Source of the DNA: CAZSDW01 sp964605705
GTDB lineage: Bacteria > Fidelibacterota > UBA2242
Direction: 5' to 3'
NCBI GenBank assembly: GCA_964605705.1
Contig: CAZSDW010000015.1
Span: 9,287 to 73,286 of the forward strand
DNA length: 64,000 nucleotides
A program made the position numbers and the translations under genes. The notes beneath the pieces are model-generated. The model saw nothing but the letters and a program-made list of their open reading frames with translations, did no database searches and was not told the DNA's origin. Every line of letters starts with the position of its first letter. Within the stretch, counting starts at the first letter, position 1. Shown in pieces: positions 54,176-63,272 of the stretch.

Positions 54176-54845
54176 TATTTTCTTCCCGGTCAATCCACCC
54201 ATCGAGCAAGTGAATAATCCGTTGCCCGTAAGCAGCATTCTTTTCAGAATGGGTCACCTGAATAATCGTCGTGCCTTCGTTATTCAATTTTGTAAAAAGG
54301 TCCATGATCTCTTCGCCCTGGGCGGAATTCAGATTGCCGGTCGGTTCATCGGCAAGAATCAATTTCGGTTTAATGATCAGCGCCCGGGCAACGCCCACCA
54401 GCTGCTGCTGACCACCGGACAACTGATTAGGAAAGAGGTCCTTCTTTGCAACGATGTTGAATTTATCGAGCATCTCGGCGACTTTACCTTTGCGCTCATC
54501 CTTTTTGATCTTTTTATATAAAAGCGGCGTTTCCAGGTTTTCCAAAACAGTCAAATCATCGATCAAATGATACTGTTGAAACACAAATCCGATATTATTG
54601 TGATGCAGTTCCGCCCGCTTGCGCTCAGGCAACTGCTGGGTTTCCTGATCTAAAAAGAGATACTCGCCTTCGGAAGCCGAATCCAGCATACCGAGAATGT
54701 ACAGAAGTGTCGATTTACCAGCCCCTGAGGGTCCCATAACCGTCACAAATTCACCCGCTTCAATATCCAGATTGATATTCCGCAGAACATAAGTTCTCCC
54801 GGCGCCGGTTTCATAAAATTTGGTAATATCCCGCAGTTTAATCAT
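54168..54845 (-). CDS. ABC transporter ATP-binding protein (LolD/MacB type)
   Basis: A 225-residue ATPase: Walker A GPSGAGKST, Q-loop VFQQYHLID, signature LSGGQQQLVG (a Q for the usual R-type residue), Walker B LILADEPTGNL, H-loop VTHSEK. RTYVLRNINLDIEAGEFVTV and the length fit the LolD/MacB/FtsE class that powers FtsX-type permeases by a mechanical stroke. It is coupled to the permease gene by an 8-base overlap. No third component is visible nearby, so an HlyD-type partner may be elsewhere. Confidence 0.94.
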   Translation of the reverse strand: MIKLRDITKFYETGAGRTYVLRNINLDIEAGEFVTVMGPSGAGKSTLLYILGMLDSASEGEYLFLDQETQQLPERKRAELHHNNIGFVFQQYHLIDDLTVLENLETPLLYKKIKKDERKGKVAEMLDKFNIVAKKDLFPNQLSGGQQQLVGVARALIIKPKLILADEPTGNLNSAQGEEIMDLFTKLNNEGTTIIQVTHSEKNAAYGQRIIHLLDGWIDREENNA

Positions 54846-54917
54846 CGCTGACTCCTCATTTAATTAATTACGGATTTAAGACATTAATTCAGATAAATAG
54901 TTGTCTGAAATTAGATT

Positions 54918-55283
54918 TTATTTCGTGGAAGGCGGCGTAAATACCCAGAATTTCCCTTCAAAATCCCTGAGTAGTTCACGGGCTTGTTCCAGCTGATAAT
55001 CCGCTACAAATAGGCGCATCGGATGATTCCCGCGGCGGGTGCTTCCCCGGTATTCACCTTCGTGGTAATATTGAATACCTTCACCCTGCAGCAGAGATTT
55101 TACAAACACTACATCGGCTTCATTAAACGTTTGAAGTAATTCCACGAAATCAAATTCCGGTGTACTTATATCAACATTTTCCGGCATTTCGGACTCTCCA
55201 AGATGATCCACAAGGTCAATCCCACAATCCGCGCATTTTATAATTCCGGGACGATATTCTGATTTACACGTTGGACAAAACAC
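54918..55283 (-). CDS. Zinc-ribbon plus DUF2007-like protein
   Basis: A 121-residue protein starting at GTG 55283, chosen because a perfect GGAGGT lies 6 bases before it; the TTG 18 bases earlier would lie upstream of that site. It begins VFCPTCKSEYRPGIIKCADC, a two-CxxC zinc ribbon, then a linker, then a DUF2007-like domain (FVELLQTFNEADVVFVKSLL ... RLFVADYQLEQARELL). It joins in one chain what the neighbouring genes at 48934 and 49160 carry separately. A regulatory or sensor role is guessed from the family name only. Confidence 0.78.
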   Translation of the reverse strand: MFCPTCKSEYRPGIIKCADCGIDLVDHLGESEMPENVDISTPEFDFVELLQTFNEADVVFVKSLLQGEGIQYYHEGEYRGSTRRGNHPMRLFVADYQLEQARELLRDFEGKFWVFTPPSTK

Positions 55284-55369
55284 CCTGTCACCTCCGGTCA
55301 ATAAATATTGCTTGAGGGTGGTAATTTAGCTGTTTTTCCGGATTGCCGGAAGTAATTTAAACCTGGTTT

Positions 55370-56848
55370 TTATATCGACTGAATAATCTTTCGAAAATGG
55401 AATCCGTATATCGCCATGGTAATGGCAATCGGGAATTTCTTCGGATACCTGAACAGGGTATGGAAAAACAGGCGCCAGTAATAGTGTCGCCCTTTTTCAA
55501 AGATACCCAGTTTAAAGATTGATTTAAATAACGCCCCGATATCATTCAGCCTGACTTTTTCTTTTCCATTTACCGGCAATTTGTATTCTTTCAGGAAAGT
55601 TTTCACTCGTTCATAATAATTTGGCTGAGCATAAATAAATCGCAGCAGCGATGTATAGCCATTCATCAACAGTTTATAATTCATCTTCGGAACAAAATTG
55701 ATGGATGCTTCGACATTATTGCCATTGAAAAAATTGATCAGGCGGTTTTCCTTTTTCAGACGCTCATAGAGGCGCGTGCCCGTCGGAGCATTCAGTAATC
55801 CCACCATCGCCGTGACAACGCCGCTTTTCTGGATCAGATTGATCTGGGCTTCGAAAATATCCTGTGAATCATTATCAAAACCGATGATAAAGCCGCCGGA
55901 CACCCGCAGTCCTTTCTGGTGCAGTTTCTTCACAGAATTGACGATATCCCGGTCAATGTTCTGATACTTCCCACATTCCGCCAGACTCGCTTTATTCGGC
56001 GTTTCAATCCCGATAAAAATATGGCTGAATCCCACGTCCGCCATCAGATCGACGAGCGTATCATCATCACAGATATCCAGCGATGTTTCAGTCGTAAATG
56101 TAAAGGGATAGTCCCGTTTTTCCGCCCAATCCCGCATGGCAGGCAATATATCCGCTTTCAACTTTTTACGGTTTCCGATAAAATTGTCATCCACGATAAA
56201 AACACCGCCCCGCCAGCCGCTATCATAGATGGAATCCAGTTCCGCTAAAAATTGCTCCCGGCTTTTTGTGCGGGGTTTGCGACCGTTCAGGGTCGTAATA
56301 TTACAGAATTCACAATTGAAAGGACAACCACGGGAATACTGGATATTCATTGAAACATAATTGTGCATTTCCAGCAAATCCCAGCGCGGAACCGGCGTCA
56401 GTGAAATATCCGGAAATTCGTCGGTTTGATAGATTTTTCTTGCACAGCCTTTTTCAAGATCAGCCAGAAAAAGCGGCAGGGTGAGTTCGGCTTCGTTCAA
56501 TATAAAATGGTCAACACCCAGAATTTGCTCGTATTCCATCGTCACCAGCGGTCCGCCGGCAACGACCCTGATATTCATTTCATTGCAGCGACGAACCACT
56601 TTCTGAAAAGACTGGAGATGGATATTCATTCCACTCAGAAAAACCATATCCGCCCATTCCAGGTCCCGGGTTTTCAGCGCCGTGATATTCATATCAACCA
56701 GACGCAAGTCCCAATCTTCGGGGAGAAGTCCGGCGACAGTGATCAATCCCAGTGGAATTTCAGAACTTTTTCTGGAAATAAATTTAACGGCGTGTTTAAA
56801 TCCCCAAAACGTATCCGGAGATTGAGGATATATGAGTAACACTTTCAT
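55370..56848 (-). CDS. B12-binding-domain radical SAM protein (DUF4070-type)
   Basis: A 492-residue enzyme. Residues 1-140 form the Rossmann-like cobalamin-binding domain (KVLLIYPQSPDTFWGFKHA, VVAGGPLVT). The radical SAM cluster motif is CPFNCEFC (Cys175, Cys179, Cys182), followed by FIVDDNFIGN and IETPNKASL, and a DUF4070-like C-terminal part (FVPKMNYKLLMNGY). Members of this group include methylases of hopanoids and of many other lipids and cofactors, so methyl transfer or C-C bond chemistry is possible, but the substrate is unknown. The gene is divergent from the histidine kinase at 56990. Confidence 0.87.
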   Translation of the reverse strand: MKVLLIYPQSPDTFWGFKHAVKFISRKSSEIPLGLITVAGLLPEDWDLRLVDMNITALKTRDLEWADMVFLSGMNIHLQSFQKVVRRCNEMNIRVVAGGPLVTMEYEQILGVDHFILNEAELTLPLFLADLEKGCARKIYQTDEFPDISLTPVPRWDLLEMHNYVSMNIQYSRGCPFNCEFCNITTLNGRKPRTKSREQFLAELDSIYDSGWRGGVFIVDDNFIGNRKKLKADILPAMRDWAEKRDYPFTFTTETSLDICDDDTLVDLMADVGFSHIFIGIETPNKASLAECGKYQNIDRDIVNSVKKLHQKGLRVSGGFIIGFDNDSQDIFEAQINLIQKSGVVTAMVGLLNAPTGTRLYERLKKENRLINFFNGNNVEASINFVPKMNYKLLMNGYTSLLRFIYAQPNYYERVKTFLKEYKLPVNGKEKVRLNDIGALFKSIFKLGIFEKGRHYYWRLFFHTLFRYPKKFPIAITMAIYGFHFRKIIQSI

Positions 56849-56989
56849 TGGTTTCTCCCGATTTTGTTGTAGATTTCAAAGCAGTATATGGTTTGATTAT
56901 TTGGCATCTTTACTTATTATTAGTTTAGGGTATATTTAAATTGGGTACTGTAAAACTAATGTAAAAAGTCACCACACCCGGCAGAGTCC

Positions 56990-57976
56990 ATGCGCAAAAA
57001 ATATTCACTGGCAAAATACATCGTCATTTTCATCCTGGTGCAACTGGCATGGCTTTCCATGCTGGGTTTGTGGATTGCCCGATATGTCTCCAATCATCTG
57101 GTTTTTAAGGAAATTGATCAGCGCTATGCGATCCATATCAGTACCGGTGGTGAAGTAGCGATGCTGGTGATCGGTCTCGTCCTTTTAGTCGGCGCAATAG
57201 CTGGAATTTCAATGATTTTTCGCTATCTGAATTTTCACTTCCGGCAAACCCGCATGTATGATAATTTTATCTCAAGTATCACTCATGAACTGAAAACACC
57301 GTTGGCGTCGATCCAGCTCTATCTCGATACAATGACCCAGTACCGGGACATTACATCTGAAGAGAAATCAAAAATCATCGATCAGATGCAACAGGAGACT
57401 ATCCGGTTGAATAAAATGATCAATTCAATCCTGGAAATAGACAGTCTGGAAAGTAAGCACGCTCAGTTTCATTGTAAGATTTACGATGCCGACCAGCTGT
57501 TGAATACTATCTGGAAAGAACTCCAGAACCAGTTCAGTTTAACATCCGACCAGCTGTGCATTTCGGGAAGGATACAATCTCAAATCGTCGTTGATCAAAA
57601 TGCGATCCGAATACTCTTTGAAAATCTTTTCGATAATTCCCTGAAATATTCAGAGGAACCGGTCCGAATCGATATTGCATTAAGTGAGACCGAGAAGCAA
57701 ATCTTCATTGACTATCGTGATCATGGTACCGGCGTGGCGGACTGGCAATTAAAAAAGATATTTAAAAAATTTCATCGAATCCTGGATCCGTTAAATCCGA
57801 GCGTCAAGGGAACCGGGCTGGGATTGTATCTGGTAAAAAGCATCATTGCATATCACGCCGGCGAGATAAAGGCAATCCAACCAACTGAAGGAAAGGGATT
57901 GATATTCCAGATCAGATTACCGGTGTATCCGGATAGCCGCAAATCCTACCTGAAAAAATTGTTAAAATCCAAATAA
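56990..57976 (+). CDS. Membrane sensor histidine kinase
   Basis: A 328-residue kinase with two transmembrane helices (about 10-30 and 57-78) and a very short periplasmic loop, so it probably senses within the membrane or through a partner. HisKA H-box SSITHELKTPLASIQ (His about 98), N-box ILFENLFDNSLKYS, G-box KGTGLGLYLVKSI. It ends in a basic tail (KKLLKSK). The response regulator follows after 14 bases and is its obvious partner. Confidence 0.9.
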   Translation: MRKKYSLAKYIVIFILVQLAWLSMLGLWIARYVSNHLVFKEIDQRYAIHISTGGEVAMLVIGLVLLVGAIAGISMIFRYLNFHFRQTRMYDNFISSITHELKTPLASIQLYLDTMTQYRDITSEEKSKIIDQMQQETIRLNKMINSILEIDSLESKHAQFHCKIYDADQLLNTIWKELQNQFSLTSDQLCISGRIQSQIVVDQNAIRILFENLFDNSLKYSEEPVRIDIALSETEKQIFIDYRDHGTGVADWQLKKIFKKFHRILDPLNPSVKGTGLGLYLVKSIIAYHAGEIKAIQPTEGKGLIFQIRLPVYPDSRKSYLKKLLKSK

Positions 57977-57990
57977 ATAATGAGAAAAAG

Positions 57991-58710
57991 ATGCGTAAAA
58001 TAAATCCCGGTCAAACACGGATACTTCTGGTTGAAGATGAAGAAATTCTGGGAGATGGTATTCGATTTAATCTGGAAAAAAACGGGTACGCCGTCAAATG
58101 GGTCAAAGATGGCAGAGTTGCGCTACAGACATTTTCGAAAGACAAATTCGACCTGATTTTACTGGATATCATGATCCCTTTTGTTGACGGATTTGAGGTC
58201 GCACGCCAGATTCGGGAATCGGATCCGTTGATGCCGATATTAATACTCACTGCCAGAACTGCGGTCAAAGACCGGGTTCGGGGACTGGAGATTGGCGCCG
58301 ATGATTATCTCACCAAGCCGTTTCACCTGGAAGAACTTTTAGCCCGGATCAGGGCAATGCTACGGCGGCGGGATTGGTATCGCGACACACCTAAAGTCGC
58401 GGATATATTTCGGTTTGATCAAAATGAAGTAAATTTTAATAATTTCGAATGCAAATCAGGTGAACGGGTATTTCAGTTGACCCAGCGTGAGGCAATTTTA
58501 ATGAAGTACCTGATCGAACATAAAAACGAGATCGTTACCCGGCAAGCGTTATTGGAAAATGTCTGGGATATCAGCGCCGAGATCGAAACAAGGACAGTGG
58601 ATATTTTTATCGCACGCTTACGTAAATATTTTGAACCAAATTCCAAAAAGCCAGTCTATATCAAAAGCATCCGCAGTGCCGGGTATATGTTTTCAGTATC
58701 GGAAAAATAA
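57991..58710 (+). CDS. OmpR/PhoB-type response regulator
   Basis: A 239-residue regulator: receiver with VEDEE, phosphoacceptor Asp in LILLDIMIPFVDG, TARTA switch and Lys in LTKPFHL; then a winged-helix DNA-binding domain (LTQREAILMKYLIEHKN, TVDIFIARLRKYFE, IRSAGYMF). The receiver and DNA-binding domains are of normal length. It forms a two-gene operon with the kinase upstream. The target operon is unknown; the divergent radical SAM gene is a possible one by position. Confidence 0.93.
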   Translation: MRKINPGQTRILLVEDEEILGDGIRFNLEKNGYAVKWVKDGRVALQTFSKDKFDLILLDIMIPFVDGFEVARQIRESDPLMPILILTARTAVKDRVRGLEIGADDYLTKPFHLEELLARIRAMLRRRDWYRDTPKVADIFRFDQNEVNFNNFECKSGERVFQLTQREAILMKYLIEHKNEIVTRQALLENVWDISAEIETRTVDIFIARLRKYFEPNSKKPVYIKSIRSAGYMFSVSEK

Positions 58711-58769
58711 GCTGATACGGCATTTTATAATTTGCCACTAACCTTAGTTGTCCAGAATTATATTGTCGT

Positions 58770-60014
58770 TTATTGGGTCACAAACCGGAAAGAATATGGA
58801 TTTTCCAAATGTCTTCCGTAATAATCCTGCAATGCTGTACTGATTGCTACGACATATTCTGTTTTCCTCTGTAATGCTTCCGTAACATTCAGGTAAAAAT
58901 AGTTATAGCCATCGCTGTAATAGGTCCAGATTTCGTAAACGGCTTCCGGGGAAACCGATAACGCGTCTGCAATCGTACTTTCATCAACGATATTGTTGAA
59001 TCTGACCATAATATCAGGCAAAAGACTTATATAACATTGCTCATTTCGTGGATATGTATCGGCAATTTCAAGGGGATCAGTAACAAACGTAAAAGTTGAA
59101 TCCCGCCCCAGAGTCGTGCCACCGGATTCCGTAATCTCACTACTTATAAGCACGGTATAGATTGTATCGGTCATCCAGGATATTTCCGGGTATATTCTGA
59201 AATATGTAAAACTGTCTGTTCCACGTGCATTCAATGAGTAATAATCATCCAGGTATGCCGGCGTTGGCGGATTGATGCTTATTTTATCAAAGTTATCTGC
59301 AGAAACACTACAATTGAATGATATTGTCAATACCGAATAGGATCCTCCGTTGCAGATAATACTTGTAATTTTAAATTTTTCCGTTGTAAACGAACTCGAA
59401 AATGAAAATTCAAGTCTTTCACCGGTGTACGATACTGCGTTTGTATCAATTGTGTATGTATATTCGATCCCCGGTTTAAAATCACCTTCAATGATATAGG
59501 AATAACGGTTGCCACTGGAATAATACGTCGGATGTGAAAAACTGAGATTTTCCAATTCCGGAGTAATACTGAATGCCTTTTCGATACTTTCCGGCAACAT
59601 ATAACTTTCAAAGTACAACCGAATATAGGCATTTGAAATACTAATATCTCGCGCACCATTATAGGGATATGAGTCAATTAATGGAGCAGGATATAGTGAC
59701 AATTCAATAATTCCCGTATCATAGCCTTCACTATCAGAGACTTTTATTCCGGATAGTTCAACTGAGCCGTAATTTTCTGCTCTGGCAATAATTCGGTAAG
59801 TCCCGGGATCAACATCATCAAACTCGAATATTCCATCGGCATCCGTATTAGTTTCCGCAACCAGTGAACCCTGATACAACTCAACCGTTGCAACAACATC
59901 AATTGGAACTACAATACCCGAAATCATTCCTGGTTCCTTCGAGATAATCACATTGATTTCCGGGTGACATGCAAACATCCAGAAAAGTAAGGATAAAATA
60001 AAAAATCTTTTCAT
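58770..60014 (-). CDS. Lipoprotein with carboxypeptidase-regulatory-like and Big_5-type Ig repeats
   Basis: A 414-residue lipoprotein; ATG 60014 is chosen over an in-frame GTG at 60020 because GGAG sits at the right distance from it. The lipobox is MFAC (Cys16). Residues 30-105 look like a carboxypeptidase-regulatory (CNA_B-like) domain: GIFEFDDVDPGTYRIIARAE. Three Ig-like Big_5 units follow, each starting like SYPYNGARDISISNAYIRLYF or TYPRNEQCYISLLPDIMVRF. Predicted to be a surface-exposed or periplasmic adhesive protein. Neighbours give no extra clue. Confidence 0.8.
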   Translation of the reverse strand: MKRFFILSLLFWMFACHPEINVIISKEPGMISGIVVPIDVVATVELYQGSLVAETNTDADGIFEFDDVDPGTYRIIARAENYGSVELSGIKVSDSEGYDTGIIELSLYPAPLIDSYPYNGARDISISNAYIRLYFESYMLPESIEKAFSITPELENLSFSHPTYYSSGNRYSYIIEGDFKPGIEYTYTIDTNAVSYTGERLEFSFSSSFTTEKFKITSIICNGGSYSVLTISFNCSVSADNFDKISINPPTPAYLDDYYSLNARGTDSFTYFRIYPEISWMTDTIYTVLISSEITESGGTTLGRDSTFTFVTDPLEIADTYPRNEQCYISLLPDIMVRFNNIVDESTIADALSVSPEAVYEIWTYYSDGYNYFYLNVTEALQRKTEYVVAISTALQDYYGRHLENPYSFRFVTQ

Positions 60015-60229
60015 TTTCACTCCGGTTCTTTAAAAATTTTTAATTGTTGTCATTCTCATTATTAAACAAGAATCGCAATCAATAAAAAAAAACCAATTCC
60101 CATAATGGAATTATTGATCTTGATTGTTTTAAATATAATTGTGAACTTTTTGACAATCAAGCATTTAGTGAAATAGTCAAACGAGAATGAATACTGAATC
60201 AATTGGAAGAGAACATATATTTACTCAAA

Positions 60230-60772
60230 ATGATCTATACAAAGCCAAAAACATACAATAGTAAAAATAATCACGAAGGATTGCGCCTCAATACCAATCC
60301 GATTATTTTCCGGCAAGTCTTGCGCTTCTACCTAATTGTTTTGCCTTCATTTATCATCGGTGAGATCGGGATTTATCAATTTAGCAGAGTGGATCTTTTA
60401 ATCTGGTTGGCGCTTATCGCGATATTTTTCCTGGTAATAGAAAACCGCGTTCTCTGCATCCATTGTCCATATTATGCAGGATCAGCATGTTTCCTGAGAT
60501 GCGGTGCAAATTTCGGCATCCCAAAACTGTGGAAATATCAGCCGGATCCGATGAATTTTCTAGAAAAGTCTATCATGATTGCCGGATTTATCATCATATG
60601 GGGTTTTCCAGTAATTTTTTTGTCACTAATGAAAAATTGGATTTTATTAATTGCATACCTGGTTTCAGTTATATTTTTCTTCTCCCTGCTCAGACTGAAT
60701 AATTGCAGGAAATGTGTAAATTTCTGCTGTCCATTGAACAGCACCAGACAAAAAAATATAGACCAAGACTGA
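60230..60772 (+). CDS. Cys-rich four-helix membrane protein, unknown
   Basis: A protein of about 180 residues, start uncertain: ATG 60230 (chosen) or TTG 60203; neither has a good ribosome site. It has two hydrophobic helices, a loop with CIHCPYYAGSACFLRCGANFG and GIPKLWKYQPDPMN, two more helices, and the end NCRKCVNFCCPLN. I have seen the HCPYY...CxxxxGxxKxWKYxPxPM pattern in uncharacterised archaeal and bacterial membrane proteins, without a known function. The Cys pattern suggests metal or Fe-S binding in or near the membrane. Confidence 0.65.
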   Translation: MIYTKPKTYNSKNNHEGLRLNTNPIIFRQVLRFYLIVLPSFIIGEIGIYQFSRVDLLIWLALIAIFFLVIENRVLCIHCPYYAGSACFLRCGANFGIPKLWKYQPDPMNFLEKSIMIAGFIIIWGFPVIFLSLMKNWILLIAYLVSVIFFFSLLRLNNCRKCVNFCCPLNSTRQKNIDQD

Positions 60773-60781
60773 GTCGAAAAA

Positions 60782-61180
60782 ATGACTAAAAGACAAATAC
60801 TGAAAACAATAAGCATTGTCATCGTAGTAATTATTCTCGGTTCTGTTTGCATCTTGCGCTTTTGGATGGCACAGGCAGTAAAAGCCAATATCGCTTATGC
60901 TCAGAAACACTATCAAGGGAATGCCGAAGATGCCCTGACTGCCTTTCTACAGGATGAAAACGCCCCGGCAAATGACCGCACACACAAAGCCATCTGGACA
61001 CTGGGTCAGATTCAATCGAAAAAGGCATTACCCATTCTTTATAAATATTATAAAAACGATCCCGAAGGCAAGACCTGTTACGGCAAACATTATTCCGTGC
61101 TCTGTCAATATGAAATCTTTAAAGCCATTAACGCAATCGAGAAACACCGCTGGTTTAACCGGATACCGGTTCGGGAATAA
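60782..61180 (+). CDS. Membrane-anchored HEAT-like repeat protein, hypothetical
   Basis: A 132-residue protein with one N-terminal transmembrane helix (residues 9-28) and a helical domain (ANDRTHKAIWTLGQIQSKKA, then LPILYKYYKND) resembling a HEAT-type repeat pair. It contains two Cys (CYGKHYSVLCQYE). It starts 10 bases after the Cys-rich membrane protein and is probably co-expressed with it; a joint function at the membrane is a guess. Confidence 0.65.
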   Translation: MTKRQILKTISIVIVVIILGSVCILRFWMAQAVKANIAYAQKHYQGNAEDALTAFLQDENAPANDRTHKAIWTLGQIQSKKALPILYKYYKNDPEGKTCYGKHYSVLCQYEIFKAINAIEKHRWFNRIPVRE

Positions 61181-61241
61181 TTCGGATACATTTTAACTGT
61201 CCAAGAAAATATGAACATAACAATAACAAAGAGATATTCTT

Positions 61242-61949
61242 ATGCCGGGTGACAAAAACAGTGAAATCACCCGGATAAACCTGGGCGGTTTCAACTGCTA
61301 TACACTGAGATGCGATCGCGGTTTTATTTTAATTGATAACGGCATCCCGGAAAAACGGGATGTCCTCAAAAAGGGCATCCTGGCTGCCGGTTATCAACCG
61401 GAGGATATTCGACTGATCTTACTGACTCACGGGGATTACGACCATGTCGGTAATTCGCCCTACTTCCGGGATAAATACAATGTCAAAACCGCCCTGCATA
61501 AGGACGATGTGGGCATGGTGGAAACCGGCGATATGACTTGGAACCGGACAGAAGAAAACCAGTACTATGCGCTGAAATTCAGAATAATTGGAATGTTGTC
61601 CATATTCTTTAAAATCGGCGAACCAGTTAACTTTACACCTGATCTGATCATCGACGAATCCTTCGATCTGTCTGAATACGGTACCACAGCTAAAATTATC
61701 TGCCTGCCGGGACATTCCAAAGGCTCCATCGGCGTGTTGACTGAAAGTGGCGACCTGATCTGCGGTGACCTAATCTACAATATTTTCAAACCGGAATTTC
61801 TCTACATCAATGAGATCCCCGACGCAAAAGCCAGCATCGAACACCTGAAAACCATGAACGTCCGGACGGTTTATCCGGGGCATGGTAAGCCGTTCGAGTT
61901 CCAGCGCTTTCTCAATAAATTTTATACTAAATTTTCGAAACGACACTAA
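61242..61949 (+). CDS. Metallo-beta-lactamase-fold hydrolase
   Basis: A 235-residue cytosolic protein of the MBL fold. The metal motif LTHGDYDHVGN (HxHxDH variant, with Gly in place of the first x and Asp-Tyr-Asp-His seen directly) is followed by CLPGHSKGSIGVL and CGDLIYNI, and YPGHGKPFEF near the end, which supply the remaining ligands. Family members are glyoxalase-, lactonase- or quorum-quencher-like hydrolases; the substrate cannot be fixed here. A short gap of 12 bases separates it from the next gene. Confidence 0.88.
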   Translation: MPGDKNSEITRINLGGFNCYTLRCDRGFILIDNGIPEKRDVLKKGILAAGYQPEDIRLILLTHGDYDHVGNSPYFRDKYNVKTALHKDDVGMVETGDMTWNRTEENQYYALKFRIIGMLSIFFKIGEPVNFTPDLIIDESFDLSEYGTTAKIICLPGHSKGSIGVLTESGDLICGDLIYNIFKPEFLYINEIPDAKASIEHLKTMNVRTVYPGHGKPFEFQRFLNKFYTKFSKRH

Positions 61950-61961
61950 TCAGGAGTTACT

Positions 61962-62438
61962 ATGCCCAGTCTTTCACCCGGAACCGCCGGCGCCAAGGAA
62001 GCCTTTGGGATCTCCGTTATCAGGGATGATTACACCCTGCGGATTCCGCCCAAGCCAATTGCCCATTATCGGATCGATAATCCTGACATCGTGCTGCTCA
62101 CCACCGGTCATGTCGGCGGAAGCGGCTTTGGTCTGATTAAAAAGGAAACTGCAAAAAGATCGGTTTTCTGGAAACGTGCTGAGCAACTGAAGACAGTGAA
62201 TGAATTACGCTGGTTTGAAAAACGGGCATATGTCATGCTCGACATTAACGACGGCGTTATTCGATTGAATGATGAGATTCTGAATGCTTTTTACCTGAAA
62301 ATCGGCGACCGGCTTGTTTCGGTAAAAAGCACAACGGTGACAATGAGCCTGACACCAGATGGAGTCTGGGAAAAGAATTTCGAGAAACATGGATTTACTG
62401 AAGCAATAAAAAACCTGAAAAAACTTAAAGAATTTTAG
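61962..62438 (+). CDS. Hypothetical cytosolic protein
   Basis: A 158-residue soluble protein without signal peptide or membrane helix. Seen: LLTTGHVGGSGFGLIKKETA, a lysine-rich helix, and DRLVSVKSTTVTMSLTPDG. I recognise no family; the segment YLKIGDRLVSVKST is reminiscent of AbrB-like swapped-hairpin strands, but this is weak. It follows the MBL gene by 12 bases with CAGGAG before the ATG, so the two are probably one operon. Confidence 0.65.
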   Translation: MPSLSPGTAGAKEAFGISVIRDDYTLRIPPKPIAHYRIDNPDIVLLTTGHVGGSGFGLIKKETAKRSVFWKRAEQLKTVNELRWFEKRAYVMLDINDGVIRLNDEILNAFYLKIGDRLVSVKSTTVTMSLTPDGVWEKNFEKHGFTEAIKNLKKLKEF

Positions 62439-62507
62439 TCGTCACCTAGTAAGTTTCCTCCGGATCGAAATTAACTATAGTGAATATTGACATTTAGGAT
62501 GATAAAC

Positions 62508-62927
62508 ATGAAACTAAAAAGCAGGATCAGAATTATCGCGATTAATTTGGTTTTATTTGGTCTTTTATTTGGACTAGTGTCCTTTAATAAAGAATTTTTA
62601 AGGCCCAATTTTAATTATATCCCAATTGTCCAATTTCTGACCGGAAGTTTTCCGAATTTCATCGTCGCGTTACTTATCAGCCTGGCATTTGTGAACGGCG
62701 CGCTGATGGGAAAACCAAAATTTGATCGTCAAATTGTTTATATCGGTTCGATCCTGGTATTCATCATTTTAACTGTGGAAGAATTAAAACCCATGTGGGG
62801 CGCCAGTACTTACTGCGACATTTATGATATTATCGGAAGCGGTACCGGCGCGTTATTAGCAATTCTAACTTTTGAATTCATTGTTTCAAAACGAAAAAAT
62901 ATTGAAAACCGCCCACCGGCAGATTAG
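62508..62927 (+). CDS. Small four-helix membrane protein, unknown
   Basis: A 139-residue protein. ATG 62508 is chosen because AGGA at 62496-62499 is at the right distance; a second ATG at 62499 overlaps that site and the frame is open to 62487. Four predicted transmembrane helices (about 9-25, 50-66, 77-95, 109-127). The last loop has MWGASTYCDIYDIIGSGTGALLA, a pattern resembling VanZ-like proteins, but this is not certain. Confidence 0.6.
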   Translation: MKLKSRIRIIAINLVLFGLLFGLVSFNKEFLRPNFNYIPIVQFLTGSFPNFIVALLISLAFVNGALMGKPKFDRQIVYIGSILVFIILTVEELKPMWGASTYCDIYDIIGSGTGALLAILTFEFIVSKRKNIENRPPAD

Positions 62928-63235
62928 TGCTGGCATTGCGGCGCATAGCCCTGCCTGTCTTGATGCCTCACCAATCAATTAATTTTATGACGGGGCAATT
63001 CCTGAATTGCCGCTACTGGTTTTTCGAATTCAAATAATCCAGGCGCTCCTATCGAAAAGACTCACGCGCCTATTCCGGAGATAGGTGATCCCATCAAAAA
63101 TACTCGCGATCTTATTAAATTGATAAGAAATCCTATAAAATATATTCGCGCTTGAGTATAAAATACTCATGTTTGAAGCTCCGAGCATCGACGTCTAAGT
63201 AGGAATACTCAAATACCGGCTAAATGGAATAGCGC
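62928..63235 (+). other. Long non-coding leader with short repeats before the restriction-modification gene
   Basis: No gene is seen in this stretch. It includes a degenerate GGCAATTC palindrome (62992-63016), a perfect 7-bp inverted repeat TGAGTAT-AAA-ATACTCA (63153-63169), and three direct copies of AATACTC at 63099, 63162 and 63204, spaced 63 and 42 bases, both multiples of the 10.5-base helical turn. A hairpin TCTTAT/ATAAGA lies near 63110-63130. Possible regulator-binding sites for the gene downstream. Confidence 0.35.
62992..63016. repeat. Extragenic palindrome (GGCAATTC type)
   Basis: GGGGCAATTCCTGAATTGCC folds into a stem GGCAATT/AATTGCC. The form is close to the GGGGCAATTC-ATG-AATTGCCCC element found between genes in many bacterial genomes. 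Only one copy is present here. Confidence 0.45.
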
Positions 63236-63264
63236 TTGACAGTCGATTAATTGATTAATATATT
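63236..63264 (+). promoter_or_regulatory. Candidate sigma-70 promoter of the restriction-modification gene
   Basis: TTGACA (63236-63241), 17-base spacer, TATATT (63259-63264). The start of transcription would be near 63271, immediately before the small ORF at 63273. Confidence 0.5.
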
Positions 63265-63272
63265 CAGGCAAC

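Noticed and set aside
54165..54521. 118-codon + strand frame inside the ABC ATPase gene
   Set aside because: Antisense shadow; the ATPase motifs on the other strand leave no doubt.
56426..56839. 137-codon + strand frame opposite the radical SAM gene
   Set aside because: Antisense to a gene with a full motif set; composition is that of a mirror frame.
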